NCBI RefSeq assembly: GCF_900109115.1
Contig: NZ_FNYV01000001.1
Location: forward strand, 124,001 to 188,000
Direction: 5' to 3'
DNA length: 64,000 nt
Source: Micromonospora phaseoli
GTDB lineage: Bacteria > Actinomycetota > Actinomycetes > Mycobacteriales > Micromonosporaceae
This document shows, piece after piece, positions 23,945 through 32,427 of the stretch. Within the stretch, counting starts at the first letter, position 1. Each line of letters begins with the position of its first letter. The translations under genes were made by a program, and so were the position numbers. The notes under the pieces were generated by a model. It was not told the DNA's origin, did not search any database, and worked only from the letters and a program-made list of their open reading frames with translations.

Positions 23945-26236
23945 TCAGCCGGCCGCGCTGCCGACGCGGCGCAGCAGCAGAACCTGTAGGTGGGTCAGGG
24001 GCGTTCCCGGCGTGCCGTCGCGCCGCGTCCAGGTACCGTCGCCGGCGAGCTCGAACGCGTCGACGTCGGGACTCATCGCGGCGCCGAACACATGATCCAG
24101 CTCTGCCCGCGCCACCGGGTCGCTGACCTGGACCAGTGCCTCCACCCGCCGGTCCAGGTTGCGGTGCATCAGATCTGCCGAGCCGATCCAGAACTCGGCG
24201 TCGCCGTTGTTCCCGAAGCGGAACACCCGGGAGTGCTCCAGGAAACGGCCGAGGATCGAGCGGACCCGGATGTTCTCCGAGAGCCCGGGCACCCCCGGCC
24301 GCAGGGTGCACATCCCCCGGATGAGCAGGTCGACGTGCACACCGGCCTGGGAGGCCCGGTACAGCGCATCGGTGAGCTCCTCGTCGACCAGCGAGTTCAC
24401 CTTGAACTGCACCAGCCCCGGCATGCCGAGCCGGACGTGGGCGATCTCCCGTTCGATCCGTTCGATCAGTCCGCTGCGGATGCCCTGCGGCGCCACCAGC
24501 AGCCGCCGGTACGCGGTCTGCCGGCTGTATCCGGTGAGCACGTTGAACAGGTCGGTCAGGTCGGCGCCGATCTCCGGGTCGGCGGTGAGCATGCCGAAGT
24601 CCTCGTAGAGTCGTGCGGTCTTCGGGTGGTAGTTGCCGGTGCCGATGTGGCAGTAGCGCCGGATCTGGTTGCCCTCCTGACGTACCACCAGGGCGGTCTT
24701 GCAGTGTGTCTTGAGACCGACCAGGCCGTATACCACATGACAGCCGGCCCGCTCCAGGGTGCGGGCCCAGCCGATGTTGGCCACCTCGTCGAAGCGTGCC
24801 TTCAGCTCGACCAGCACCACCACCTGTTTGCCGGCGGCGGCGGCCTCGACCAGCGCGTCCACGATCGGTGAGTCGCCGCTGGTGCGGTAGAGCGTCTGCT
24901 TGATGGCCAGCACGTTCGGGTCGGCCGCGGCCTGCTCGACGAAGCGCTGCACGCTGGTGGCGAAGGAGTGGTACGGGTGGTGCACCAGCACGTCACCGTC
25001 GCGCAGGGTGGCGAAGACGCTGCGCGGCACCTCGCCCTCGGTGAGCCGGGGATGGGTGGCCGGCACGAACGGCGGATCCTTGAGATCCGGCCGGTCGGCC
25101 TCACCGTACAACTGCCACAGCGCGGAGAGGTCGAGCAGACCACGTACCCGCAGCACGTCCTGGGTGTCCATGTCCAGTTCCCGGACGAGCAGCTCCAGCA
25201 TGTGGTCGGAGATCGAGGCGGCGACCTCCAGCCGTACCGGCGGGCCGAACCGGCGTCGGGCCAGCTCCCGCTCCAGGGCCTGGAGCAGATCCTCGTCGCG
25301 GTCCTCGTCGACCTCCACCTCGGCGTTACGGGTGACCCGGAACAGGTGGCACTCGACCACCTGCATGCCGGAGAAGAGCTGGCCGAGGTGCACCGAGATG
25401 AGATCCTCCACCGGCAGCATGCGGACCCCAGGCCGGTCCCGGTCGACCCGGACGAAGCGGGGCACGTTGTTGGGCACCTTCACCCGGGCGAACAGTTCGG
25501 GTCCGCCGTCCGGGTCGCGCACCGACACGGCCAGGTTGAGCGATCGGCCCGAGATGTACGGGAACGGGTGGGCCGGGTCGACCGCGAGCGGGGTGAGCAC
25601 CGGGAAGATCTGCTCCCGGAAGTAGGTGCGCAGCCGTTCCCGCTCGGCGTCGCCGAGGTCGGACCAGCGCAGCACCCGGATGTCCTCGGCGGCGAGCTTC
25701 GGCAGCAGGTCGTCGACATAGCAGGCGGCCTGCCGGGTCACCAGGGTGGCGGCCTTCTCGGCGATCAGCGCCAGTTGGGTACGCAGCGGCAGCCCGTCAC
25801 CGCCGCGGACCGGGAGGCCGGCGGAGAGCCGGCGCTTCAGCCCGGCCACCCGCACCATGTAGAACTCGTCGAGGTTGCTGGCGAAGATGGCCAGGAACTT
25901 GGCCCGCTCCAGCAGCGGGCTGCGCGGGTCCTCGGCCAGCGCGAGCACGCGGGCGTTGAAGTCGAGCCAGGACAACTCCCGGTTGAGGAACCGGTCCTCC
26001 GGCAGGGCGGCGGCGGAGGGCGGCTGGTCGGCGGGTTCCGGCAGGCCCGGTTCGTCGACCGGGTCCAACACCTCCTCCACACCGGTGGAGGTGGCCGGCG
26101 GGTCGGTGCCCAGCACGTCGTCGGGGGCGGGTGGGCTGGTACGGAACCGCCCGTCGGCGCCTCGAGGGCGGCCTCCGTTGCGGCTGGCGGGGTCGTCGGT
26201 GGCGGGACGGGCGGGGTGTTCGCGAGGGGTGCTCAC
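23945..26236 (-). CDS. ppk: polyphosphate kinase 1
   Basis: 763 residues, slightly longer than the E. coli enzyme owing to an 80-residue disordered Pro/Asp-rich N-terminus. It polymerises the ATP gamma-phosphate into polyphosphate. PPK1 marks: [33 protein letters not shown], and [19 protein letters not shown], where His530 corresponds to the autophosphorylated histidine of E. coli PPK. GTG 26236 is used; no ribosome site is visible, which suggests a very short leader. It heads the minus-strand ppk-CHAD-mutT1 operon and has a PHO box 19 bp upstream. Confidence 0.95.
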   Translation of the reverse strand: MSTPREHPARPATDDPASRNGGRPRGADGRFRTSPPAPDDVLGTDPPATSTGVEEVLDPVDEPGLPEPADQPPSAAALPEDRFLNRELSWLDFNARVLALAEDPRSPLLERAKFLAIFASNLDEFYMVRVAGLKRRLSAGLPVRGGDGLPLRTQLALIAEKAATLVTRQAACYVDDLLPKLAAEDIRVLRWSDLGDAERERLRTYFREQIFPVLTPLAVDPAHPFPYISGRSLNLAVSVRDPDGGPELFARVKVPNNVPRFVRVDRDRPGVRMLPVEDLISVHLGQLFSGMQVVECHLFRVTRNAEVEVDEDRDEDLLQALERELARRRFGPPVRLEVAASISDHMLELLVRELDMDTQDVLRVRGLLDLSALWQLYGEADRPDLKDPPFVPATHPRLTEGEVPRSVFATLRDGDVLVHHPYHSFATSVQRFVEQAAADPNVLAIKQTLYRTSGDSPIVDALVEAAAAGKQVVVLVELKARFDEVANIGWARTLERAGCHVVYGLVGLKTHCKTALVVRQEGNQIRRYCHIGTGNYHPKTARLYEDFGMLTADPEIGADLTDLFNVLTGYSRQTAYRRLLVAPQGIRSGLIERIEREIAHVRLGMPGLVQFKVNSLVDEELTDALYRASQAGVHVDLLIRGMCTLRPGVPGLSENIRVRSILGRFLEHSRVFRFGNNGDAEFWIGSADLMHRNLDRRVEALVQVSDPVARAELDHVFGAAMSPDVDAFELAGDGTWTRRDGTPGTPLTHLQVLLLRRVGSAAG

Positions 26237-26254
26237 CCGCTCATAATCACCCGA

Positions 26255-26276
26255 TTATGGTTAACGCAAAATGAAC
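26255..26276 (-). promoter_or_regulatory. PHO box (PhoP site) upstream of ppk
   Basis: Read on the minus strand, two 11-base direct repeat units GTTCATTTTGC and GTTAACCATAA follow each other, matching the actinobacterial PHO box (repeats beginning GTTCAC). They stand directly upstream of ppk. PhoP control of ppk is known from Streptomyces. A TTATGA a few bases downstream could be the -10. Confidence 0.7.
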
Positions 26277-26289
26277 TTGGAGCGGTTTG

Positions 26290-26487
26290 TCAGGACATGG
26301 TCGGAAGCGTCACGCGTATGACGGCCCCGGCGGCGTCGGTTTCCACCCGGACCCGCTGGCCGAGCCGGAGCAGTCGCAGCCCGGAGGCGTCGAACGCCCG
26401 GGTCGGGAAGGACAGCTCGGTACCGTCGTCGAGCAGCAGCAGTCCGCTACGGGTCGCCGCGTCGAAGGTTGCCACCGTGCCCTGCAT
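26290..26487 (-). CDS. short cold-shock-like (OB-fold) protein
   Basis: 65 residues: MQGTVATFDAATRSGLLLLD, then DGTELSFPTRAF and LGQRVRVETDAAGAV. The pattern of beta strands and the GTV-x-F-D-x-x-x-x-G-x-L opening follow the cold-shock domain, but the RNA-binding aromatics of CspA (GFGFI, VFVH) are replaced by leucine/serine/phenylalanine. ATG 26487 is 23 bp downstream of cofC on the same strand. Probably a divergent stand-alone OB-fold protein, function unknown. Confidence 0.6.
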   Translation of the reverse strand: MQGTVATFDAATRSGLLLLDDGTELSFPTRAFDASGLRLLRLGQRVRVETDAAGAVIRVTLPTMS

Positions 26488-26510
26488 GCCAGCACCGTAC
26501 ACCGGCGGCC

Positions 26511-27149
26511 TCAGCCGGTCAGGCAGCCGGCGGCCAGCGCCGTGGTGCGCGGCCCGAGCCCCAGCCGCGCCGCCACCGCGAGATCCTCGGCGGTGTCCAC
26601 GTCGCGTCGCAGGCTCGGCCAGTCGCCGGTGAGCGGGTCTGCCCCACTCGCCGCGTGGGCCGCGGCCGATCCCGGCCCGAACCGCGGATCCAGCGGAACG
26701 CCCGGCGGGGCGGCCAGCAGCACCGTGCCGGTGCCGGGTGCGTCTGCCACGAACCGGCGTACGCCGGGCGGACCGGCCAGCGTCGTCGCCAGTGCCACGG
26801 CCAACTCGGTCGGGCGCAGCGCGGGCAGGTCGGCGGTGAGCCCGGCCACCCATCCGGGGATGCCGGCCGCGCCGTGCCGGAGCGCGGCGTTGAGGCCGGC
26901 GTCCGCGACGTCCGGCAGCAGCCGGACATCCGGGTGCCGGGCCAGCTCGCCCATCCGGGTCTCGTCGGTGACCACCAGCACCTGGGCCACCCCTGGGCAG
27001 GCCAGCACCGCGTCCAGGGTGTCGGCGGCCAGCGCCAGCGCCAGCTCCTCGTGCGGTACGCCCGGCAGCCCGCCACGCAGCCGGGTCTTCGCGGCTGTCA
27101 GGCGTTTGACCGGCAGCACCACGGTCCACGGCTGAGTCACACCTGCCAT
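26511..27149 (-). CDS. cofC: phosphoenolpyruvate/lactyl-phosphate guanylyltransferase of F420 synthesis
   Basis: 212 residues. Nucleotidyltransferase CofC/FbiD activates phosphoenolpyruvate (or 2-phospholactate) with GTP to start coenzyme F420 assembly. Signatures: VVLPVKRLTAAKTRL at the N-terminus, VLVVTDE, DAGLNAALRHG, LTADLPALRPTEL (metal-binding Asp) and PSLRRDVDTAEDLAVA near the end. Start ATG 27149 on the minus strand; plsC is divergent. Presence of this gene implies an F420-producing actinobacterium. Confidence 0.9.
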   Translation of the reverse strand: MAGVTQPWTVVLPVKRLTAAKTRLRGGLPGVPHEELALALAADTLDAVLACPGVAQVLVVTDETRMGELARHPDVRLLPDVADAGLNAALRHGAAGIPGWVAGLTADLPALRPTELAVALATTLAGPPGVRRFVADAPGTGTVLLAAPPGVPLDPRFGPGSAAAHAASGADPLTGDWPSLRRDVDTAEDLAVAARLGLGPRTTALAAGCLTG

Positions 27150-27267
27150 CCTGCCAGCCCGACGGCGGTACCCTCACTGGCCGTACCCGGGGCGAGCAGG
27201 CATGATTTCGGCTGCGGACCTCACCGGACTTCTCCGGTGGCGGGTGGGGCGGGCACGAGGAGGCACG

Positions 27268-27996
27268 GTGGTTCGGCGGAGGCTGGGGTTCTGGCAATGG
27301 TTCGCCGTGGTGCTGATCAAGCCGGTGATGACCGTCTGGACCCGGCGTACCTGGCGGGGCATGGAGCATCTGCGCCAGGACGGCCCGGTGATCATCGTGC
27401 CGAACCACATCTCGCACGCCGATCCGCTGGTCTCGGCGCACTTCGTCTACGACGCCGGGCGGTGGCCGCAGTACCTCGGCAAGGCGAGCGTGTTCAAGGT
27501 TCCGGTGATCGGCTGGATCCTGCACCGGTGCCGGCAGATCCCCGTCGAGCGGGGCTCGGTCGACGCGGTGAAGTCGCTGGACGCCCTCGTCAAGGCGCTT
27601 GACGCAGGTGGTGCGGTGATCATCTATCCGGAGGGCACCACCAGCCGCGAGCCAGAGCTCTGGCCGATGAAGGGCAAGACCGGTGCCGCCCGGTTGGCGC
27701 TGGCCACCGGTGTCCCGGTGGTGCCGTTGGCGATGTGGGGGCCGGAGCAGCTCTTCGATCCGCGGCGCGCCCGGATCAACCCCCGGCCCCGGCTCCCGGT
27801 GACCGTGGTGGCCGGGCCGCCGATCGACCTGAGTCGCTGGGCCGGTGCCAGTCCGAGCCGGCAGGTGCTCGAGGAGATGACCGAAGTGATCATGTTGCGG
27901 TTGCGGGACATGCTCGCCGAGATCCGGGGCGGCACACCGCCACCGCTGTGGCAGCGGGCCACCCGGGCGAGGACCGATCCGGAGGCGGCGGCGTGA
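27268..27996 (+). CDS. plsC: 1-acyl-sn-glycerol-3-phosphate acyltransferase
   Basis: 242 residues. The PlsC acyltransferase domain with NHISHAD (the H-x4-D catalytic motif), VFKVPVIGWILHR, IPVERG and IIYPEGTTSR transfers acyl groups in phospholipid synthesis at the inner membrane face. One N-terminal hydrophobic segment (GFWQWFAVVLIKPVMTVW). The start chosen is GTG 27268 with GAGGAGG just upstream; ATG 27202 would add 22 residues without a good ribosome site. Its TGA (27994-27996) lies in the first copy of a 19-bp duplication that brackets an inserted element before gpsA. Confidence 0.9.
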   Translation: MVRRRLGFWQWFAVVLIKPVMTVWTRRTWRGMEHLRQDGPVIIVPNHISHADPLVSAHFVYDAGRWPQYLGKASVFKVPVIGWILHRCRQIPVERGSVDAVKSLDALVKALDAGGAVIIYPEGTTSREPELWPMKGKTGAARLALATGVPVVPLAMWGPEQLFDPRRARINPRPRLPVTVVAGPPIDLSRWAGASPSRQVLEEMTEVIMLRLRDMLAEIRGGTPPPLWQRATRARTDPEAAA

Positions 27997-28079
27997 GCGA
28001 GCGTGAGCGAGTGAACCATCGGCGCAGTGTGGTGGTGCCTCACGGCGTCGCCGACCGCAGGGAGGCGGCGGCGTGAGCG
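27981..28079 (+). repeat. 19-bp direct repeats bracketing the insert between plsC and gpsA
   Basis: GGAGGCGGCGGCGTGAGCG occurs at 27981-27999 and 28061-28079, exactly 80 bp apart. The first copy contains the plsC stop and the second contains the gpsA ribosome site and start. Removing one period would restore a GTGA overlap of the two genes. Confidence 0.9.
27993..28072 (+). repeat. 80-bp start-codon element, copy 1 (before gpsA)
   Basis: Starts GTGAGCGAGC at the plsC stop codon and ends with GGGAGG-N7 directly before the gpsA GTG. It is related over most of its length to the element at 36059-36138 (shared GTGAGCGAGC, GAACCATC, GGTGGTGGTG, TCTCACGG-like blocks, same 80-bp length). It contains a 27-codon reading frame starting [18 protein letters not shown], whose TGA (28074-28076) overlaps the gpsA start as GTGA. 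Confidence 0.8.
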
Positions 28080-29071
28080 GGCAGGTGGCGGTACTGGGTG
28101 CCGGGTCGTGGGGGACGGCGTTCGCGAAGATCCTGGCCGATGCCGGCCGGGACGTGACGATCTGGGCGCGGCGGCAGCCGATCGCCGAGGTGATCCGGAC
28201 CGAGCGGCGTAACCCGGAGTACCTGCCCGGGGTGGTGCTGCCGCAGCGGGTCACCGGCACCGGTGACGCCGTGGAGGCGATCAAGGGTGCGGAGATGGTG
28301 GTGCTGGCGGTGCCCTCGCAGACGCTGCGCGGCAACCTCGCCGAATGGGTCGGGCACCTGCACCCCGAGGCGACCCTGGTCTCCCTGATGAAGGGCATCG
28401 AACTCGGTACCACCAAGCGGATGAGCGAGGTGATCGTCGAGACTGCCGGGGTGGCGGCGGATCGGGTGGTGGTGGTTTCCGGCCCGAACCTGGCGCCGGA
28501 GATCGCCGCCGAGCAGCCGGCGGCCACCGTGGTCGCCTGCACCGACTCGGAGCGCGCCACGCTGGTGCAGCGGTCGATCACCACGCCGTACTTCCGCCCG
28601 TACACCAACGACGACGTGATTGGCTGCGAGCTGGGCGGGGCGGTGAAGAACGTGATCGCGCTGGCGTACGGCATCGCAACCGCGATGGGCTTCGGCCACA
28701 ACACCCGGGCGATGCTGGTCACCCGTGGGCTGGCCGAGACCGCCCGGCTCGGGGTCGCCCTCGGCGCGGACCCGCTCACCTTCGCCGGCCTGGCCGGCAT
28801 GGGTGACCTGGTCGCCTCCTGCTCGTCGCCGTCGGCGCGCAACCGCACCTTCGGGGAGCACCTGGGTCGGGGCGCCACCCTGGAGGAGGCCCGGGTGGCC
28901 ACCCGGCAGACCGCCGAGGGGGTGAAGAGCGCGCTGGCGATCCGGGACCTGGCCCGCGCGCACGGCGTGGAGATGCCGATCACCGAGCAGGTCGAGCTGG
29001 TCTGCCACGAGGGTGTCGACCCACGGCGTGCCGTCCAGGCCCTGATGAGCCGTACCACGAAGCCGGAGTGA
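28073..29071 (+). CDS. gpsA: glycerol-3-phosphate dehydrogenase [NAD(P)+]
   Basis: 332 residues. Reduces dihydroxyacetone phosphate to sn-glycerol-3-phosphate for phospholipid synthesis. The N-terminal Rossmann fold has [12 protein letters not shown] (7-18); [31 protein letters not shown] (catalytic Lys) and [14 protein letters not shown] are GpsA signatures. It lies next to plsC, a functional partner. GTG 28073 has GGGAGG upstream, supplied by the inserted 80-bp element. The end overlaps the next gene as GTGA. Confidence 0.95.
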   Translation: MSGQVAVLGAGSWGTAFAKILADAGRDVTIWARRQPIAEVIRTERRNPEYLPGVVLPQRVTGTGDAVEAIKGAEMVVLAVPSQTLRGNLAEWVGHLHPEATLVSLMKGIELGTTKRMSEVIVETAGVAADRVVVVSGPNLAPEIAAEQPAATVVACTDSERATLVQRSITTPYFRPYTNDDVIGCELGGAVKNVIALAYGIATAMGFGHNTRAMLVTRGLAETARLGVALGADPLTFAGLAGMGDLVASCSSPSARNRTFGEHLGRGATLEEARVATRQTAEGVKSALAIRDLARAHGVEMPITEQVELVCHEGVDPRRAVQALMSRTTKPE

Positions 29072-30237
29072 GCAGCAACATGAGCGAGGGCCAGTTCGTC
29101 TCCCCGGAGCAGCACGACCGGCAGTTCCCCGCGCCCGGCGACGGCACCCGGTGCGTGCACGCCGGCCTGCCCGAGCCCGCGCCCGGTGCGCCGTTCCTGC
29201 CCGGTCCGGTCTTCGCCGCGCCGTACCACCTCGACCCGTGGCAGGGGCCGACGGCGGCAGCCAACGGGTACGGGCGGCCCGACAACCCGACCCGCCGGCT
29301 GCTGGAGGCGGCCATCGGCGAGTTGGAGGGTGGTGACTGCCGGGTCTTCGCCAGCGGCCAGGCGGCGATCACCGGGCTGCTGCTGGCGGTGCTGCGGGCC
29401 GGCGACACGGTCGTGCTGCCCGCTGACGGCTACTTCCCGGTACGCGCGTTCGCCACCGACACCCTGGCCGGCAACGGCGTACGGGTGTTGTTCGCGCCGA
29501 CGGTCGGGCCGTACCCGTCGTTCGACGGGGTGCGTCTGGTGCTGGTGGAGACGCCGGCCAATCCGGGGCTGGACGTCGTCGACCTGCCGGCGCTGGCCGA
29601 GCGGGTGCACGCCGCGGGTGCCCTGCTGGCCGTCGACAACACCACCGCCACCCCGCTCGGGCAGCGACCGTTGGACCTCGGCGCCGACGTGGTCGTCGCC
29701 TCCGGTACCAAGGCGATGACCGGCCACTCCGACCTGCTGCTCGGCTACCTGGCGACCCGGTCGACGGAGCTGCTGGACCGGGTCACCGGCTGGCGGACCA
29801 TGACCGGTGCGGTACCGGGTGCCTTCGACGCCTGGCTGGCCCACCGGTCGCTGGCCACCCTCGACCTGCGGCTGGGACGGCAGAGCGCGAACGCCGAGGC
29901 GCTCGCCCGGTTGCTGGCCGACCGGGCCGACGTGGCCGGGCTGCGCTGGCCCGGGCTGCCGGACGATCCGGCGTACCCGGTGGCGGTGCGGCAGCTGCGG
30001 CGGATGCCGGGGGTGCTCTCCTTCGACCTCGGCAGCGCCGAGCGGGTCGCCCGGTTCCTCGACGCGGCCCGGCTGGTCGCGGCGGCGACCTCCTTCGGTG
30101 GTCTGCACACCACGGCTGACCGGCGGGCACAGTGGGGCGACGACACCGCGCCCGGCTTCGTCCGGCTCTCCTGCGGGGTGGAGGACACCGTCGACCTGGT
30201 CGCCGACGTCACGACCGCGTTGGATAGCGCCGCCTGA
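29068..30237 (+). CDS. cystathionine gamma-lyase/gamma-synthase family PLP enzyme
   Basis: 389 residues of the Cys/Met metabolism PLP family. Motifs: [68 protein letters not shown] and [12 protein letters not shown] with PLP-binding Lys215. Transsulfuration lyase or synthase activity cannot be separated by eye; the usual Tyr/Arg pair region is somewhat divergent. GTG 29068 overlaps the gpsA stop; an ATG four codons later is possible. The next gene starts in its stop codon (TGATG). Confidence 0.8.
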   Translation: MSSNMSEGQFVSPEQHDRQFPAPGDGTRCVHAGLPEPAPGAPFLPGPVFAAPYHLDPWQGPTAAANGYGRPDNPTRRLLEAAIGELEGGDCRVFASGQAAITGLLLAVLRAGDTVVLPADGYFPVRAFATDTLAGNGVRVLFAPTVGPYPSFDGVRLVLVETPANPGLDVVDLPALAERVHAAGALLAVDNTTATPLGQRPLDLGADVVVASGTKAMTGHSDLLLGYLATRSTELLDRVTGWRTMTGAVPGAFDAWLAHRSLATLDLRLGRQSANAEALARLLADRADVAGLRWPGLPDDPAYPVAVRQLRRMPGVLSFDLGSAERVARFLDAARLVAAATSFGGLHTTADRRAQWGDDTAPGFVRLSCGVEDTVDLVADVTTALDSAA

Positions 30238-31055
30238 TGGTGTCCGTCTCCCCGGCCGAGCACGACGCCCTGGTCGCCCGGCTGCGGCGAGCCGGCTGTG
30301 TCTGGGCCGACGACGAGGCGCGGCTGCTGGTGGCGGCGGCCGGCAGCCCGGGAGCGTTGGCGGGGCTGGTCGACCGGCGGGTCACCGGTGAGCCGCTGGA
30401 GTACCTGCTCGGCTGGGCGGAGTTCTGCGGGGAGCGGATCGGCGTCGACCCGGGGGTCTTCGTGCCCCGGGCGCGTACCGCCCTGCTGGTCTCGGCTGCC
30501 GCCGCGGTGACCGGGCCGGCGGCGACCGTGGTGGAGTTGTGCTGCGGTTCCGGCGCGGTGACCCGGGTCCTGGCTCGCCGGTTGGCCGCGCCCCGACTGC
30601 TGGCCGCGGTCGATCTGGACCCGATGGCGGTGGCCTGCGCGCGGCGGAACCTGGCCGCGCTGGCCGTGCCGGTCTTCGCCGGCGATCTGTTCGATCCGCT
30701 GCCGGCTGCCTGGCACGGCGGCCTGGACCTGGTGGTGGCGAACGCGCCGTACGTGCCGACGGCCGCGATCGCGCTGATGCCGCCGGAGTCGCGCGGCTAC
30801 GAGCCCCCGGCGGCCCTGGACGGCGGGCCTGACGGCCTGGCGGTGCTGCGCCGGGTGGCCGCCGGCGCGTCGAGCTGGCTGGCGCCGGGCGGACACCTGG
30901 TGGTGGAGGTCGGGCAGTCGCAGGTCGACGAGTTTCGTACCGTGCTGACCGGTGCCGGACTGGTGCCGACGGTGGTCCGGGACGACGACCTGGACGCCAC
31001 CGCGATGACCGCCTGTCGACGGTCTGCCGTGGCGGGCGGGCCGGACGAGAACTAG
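30237..31055 (+). CDS. HemK/PrmC-like N5-glutamine methyltransferase paralogue
   Basis: 272 residues. The HemK N-terminal helical segment and the linker VTGEPLEYLLGWAEFCGERIGV (residues about 50-71) match PrmC-type methyltransferases that modify the GGQ glutamine of release factors. The SAM-binding motif is VVELCCGSGAVTRVL. The substrate-binding NPPY motif is NAPY here (Asn169-Tyr172). The first proline change and the genomic setting away from prfA suggest a paralogue rather than the housekeeping PrmC. It is coupled by TGATG to the PLP enzyme gene. Confidence 0.8.
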   Translation: MVSVSPAEHDALVARLRRAGCVWADDEARLLVAAAGSPGALAGLVDRRVTGEPLEYLLGWAEFCGERIGVDPGVFVPRARTALLVSAAAAVTGPAATVVELCCGSGAVTRVLARRLAAPRLLAAVDLDPMAVACARRNLAALAVPVFAGDLFDPLPAAWHGGLDLVVANAPYVPTAAIALMPPESRGYEPPAALDGGPDGLAVLRRVAAGASSWLAPGGHLVVEVGQSQVDEFRTVLTGAGLVPTVVRDDDLDATAMTACRRSAVAGGPDEN

Positions 31056-31093
31056 CCTCACGTCAGGTCGTGACGGCGGGAGGCGAAGTTCGG

Positions 31094-32161
31094 GTGGATA
31101 GCGCAACGGTGCCGGTGGTCGTCGGGATCGACAACGGTGGTACGAGCAACAACACCACCGTGCTGACGATGGACGGGCGGTTCCTGGTCGACCGGTTGGT
31201 CGAGACACCGAGTCAGGTGCAGGCCGGACCGGAGGCGGCGGTGGCGGCGATGGCGGACGCCTTCGACGGCGTGCTGGCCCTCACCGGGGTGGCCCGCGAG
31301 CTGGTCCGGGCGGTGGGTCTGGACACGCCCGGCCCGGCCAGCGCGACCGGGGTGATCTCGTCGAAGGGGTCCACGAACTTCTCCCAGCCGGCCTGGCGCG
31401 GCTATGACGTCCGGGGGGCGCTGGCGCAACGGCTCGGACTGCCGGTGGTCTACCACAACGACGGCAACGCCGCCGCGCTCTACGCGCACCACGTGTATTT
31501 CGGCGCCGACGCCATGCGACGGTCGTCGGTATCGGCGATCGTCGGCACCGGGCTCGGTGGCGGCCTGGTCGAGAACGGCCGGGTGATCGCCGGTGCGGCG
31601 GGGATGGCCGGCGAGCTGGGGCACGTGCACATTCCGCTGTCGGAGGTGCTGGCACCGGGGCAGCCCGTACCGACCTGCGCCTGCGGCTTCGCCGGTGACG
31701 CGGAGAGCCTCGCCTCGCTGACCGCGATCGAGCGCAACCTGCTGCCGTACTGGCTGACCCGTTTCCCCGGGCATCCGCTGGCCGCCGAGCCGCCGGCCCG
31801 GGCGGCGAAGCTGGTCCGCGGGTACGGCGAGCGGGGCGACGAGTTGGGCCGGGAGATCTTCGCCCAGCAGGCGAGGGCGCTCGGCGCGTTGTTCACCGTC
31901 GCGGCCAACTTCACCGACCCGCACGCGTACTTCGTGGGTGGCGGGGTGGTCGAGACGGCGCCGGAGTTCCGTGACTGGTTCCTGGCGACCGTGCGGGAGC
32001 ACACCATGCTCCGTACCGAGCAGGCCGCGCTGGCCACCTTCGCGCTGGTCCCGGAGCGCGACATGGCCGGTGCCCGGGGCGCCGCGCTCGCGGCGCTGGA
32101 GGCGGTACGCGCCGGGCCGACGGCGGCGCCGCCACTGGTCGGCGACGCGACGCTGGGCTGA
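31094..32161 (+). CDS. ROK-family sugar kinase or regulator-like protein
   Basis: 355 residues. The N-terminal phosphate-1 motif GIDNGGTSNNTT, VGLDTPGPAS, NDGNAAALYAHH and the ROK signature IVGTGLGGGLVENGRVI..AGMAGELGHVHI are followed by a zinc motif CACG, all typical of ROK glucokinases and N-acetylmannosamine kinases. No DNA-binding domain, so it is a kinase rather than a repressor. It has an extended C-terminus compared with 300-residue ROK kinases. GTG 31094 has GGGAGG ten bases upstream; GTG 31070 is the alternative. The substrate is unknown. Confidence 0.8.
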   Translation: MDSATVPVVVGIDNGGTSNNTTVLTMDGRFLVDRLVETPSQVQAGPEAAVAAMADAFDGVLALTGVARELVRAVGLDTPGPASATGVISSKGSTNFSQPAWRGYDVRGALAQRLGLPVVYHNDGNAAALYAHHVYFGADAMRRSSVSAIVGTGLGGGLVENGRVIAGAAGMAGELGHVHIPLSEVLAPGQPVPTCACGFAGDAESLASLTAIERNLLPYWLTRFPGHPLAAEPPARAAKLVRGYGERGDELGREIFAQQARALGALFTVAANFTDPHAYFVGGGVVETAPEFRDWFLATVREHTMLRTEQAALATFALVPERDMAGARGAALAALEAVRAGPTAAPPLVGDATLG

Positions 32162-32193
32162 CCGGGCCGGCGGTGCCCTTACCGGCCCGGTCA
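32159..32193 (+). terminator. terminator overlapping the ROK stop codon
   Basis: 12-bp perfect stem (32159-32170 with 32182-32193) with an 11-base loop. The 5' arm begins at the TGA stop codon, and the next gene on the other side is convergent. Confidence 0.7.
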
Positions 32194-32222
32194 GCGGCAC
32201 TGGGTGCGATTCCCGGCGTGGT

Positions 32223-32423
32223 TCAGTGCATCGGCGGGGCCTGGGCGAAGGCGGACCAGGCTGCCGGCGGGAAGAGCAGCAGCGGGCCGTGCGGGTCCTT
32301 GGAGTCGCGTACGGCCACCGTCCCGGGGACGACCGCCACCTCCACGCAGGCTCCTTCGTCGCCGCTGTGGCTGCTCTTGCGCCATCCGGCCACGGCCACC
32401 GCCGCGTTGGTCGTCGGTGTCAT
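32223..32423 (-). CDS. DUF397 protein
   Basis: 66 residues with the DUF397 core WRKSSHSGDEGACVEVA, VAVRDSKDPHGPLLLF and WSAFA. These short proteins pair with Scr1/BldB-type XRE regulators in actinomycetes and are thought to act as their antagonists or partners in development and secondary metabolism. It follows the XRE gene on the same strand by 4 bp, the standard arrangement. Confidence 0.92.
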   Translation of the reverse strand: MTPTTNAAVAVAGWRKSSHSGDEGACVEVAVVPGTVAVRDSKDPHGPLLLFPPAAWSAFAQAPPMH

Positions 32424-32427
32424 CGCA

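Noticed and set aside
26290..30108. A 1272-codon open frame on the minus strand, and similar long antisense frames (8082-10298, 12274-13680, 20064-21419, 59221-61671)
   Set aside because: They run antisense to well supported genes, are rich in Arg/Pro/Gly and carry no domain. They are GC-driven shadow frames; only the last 65 codons of the first one form a plausible gene.
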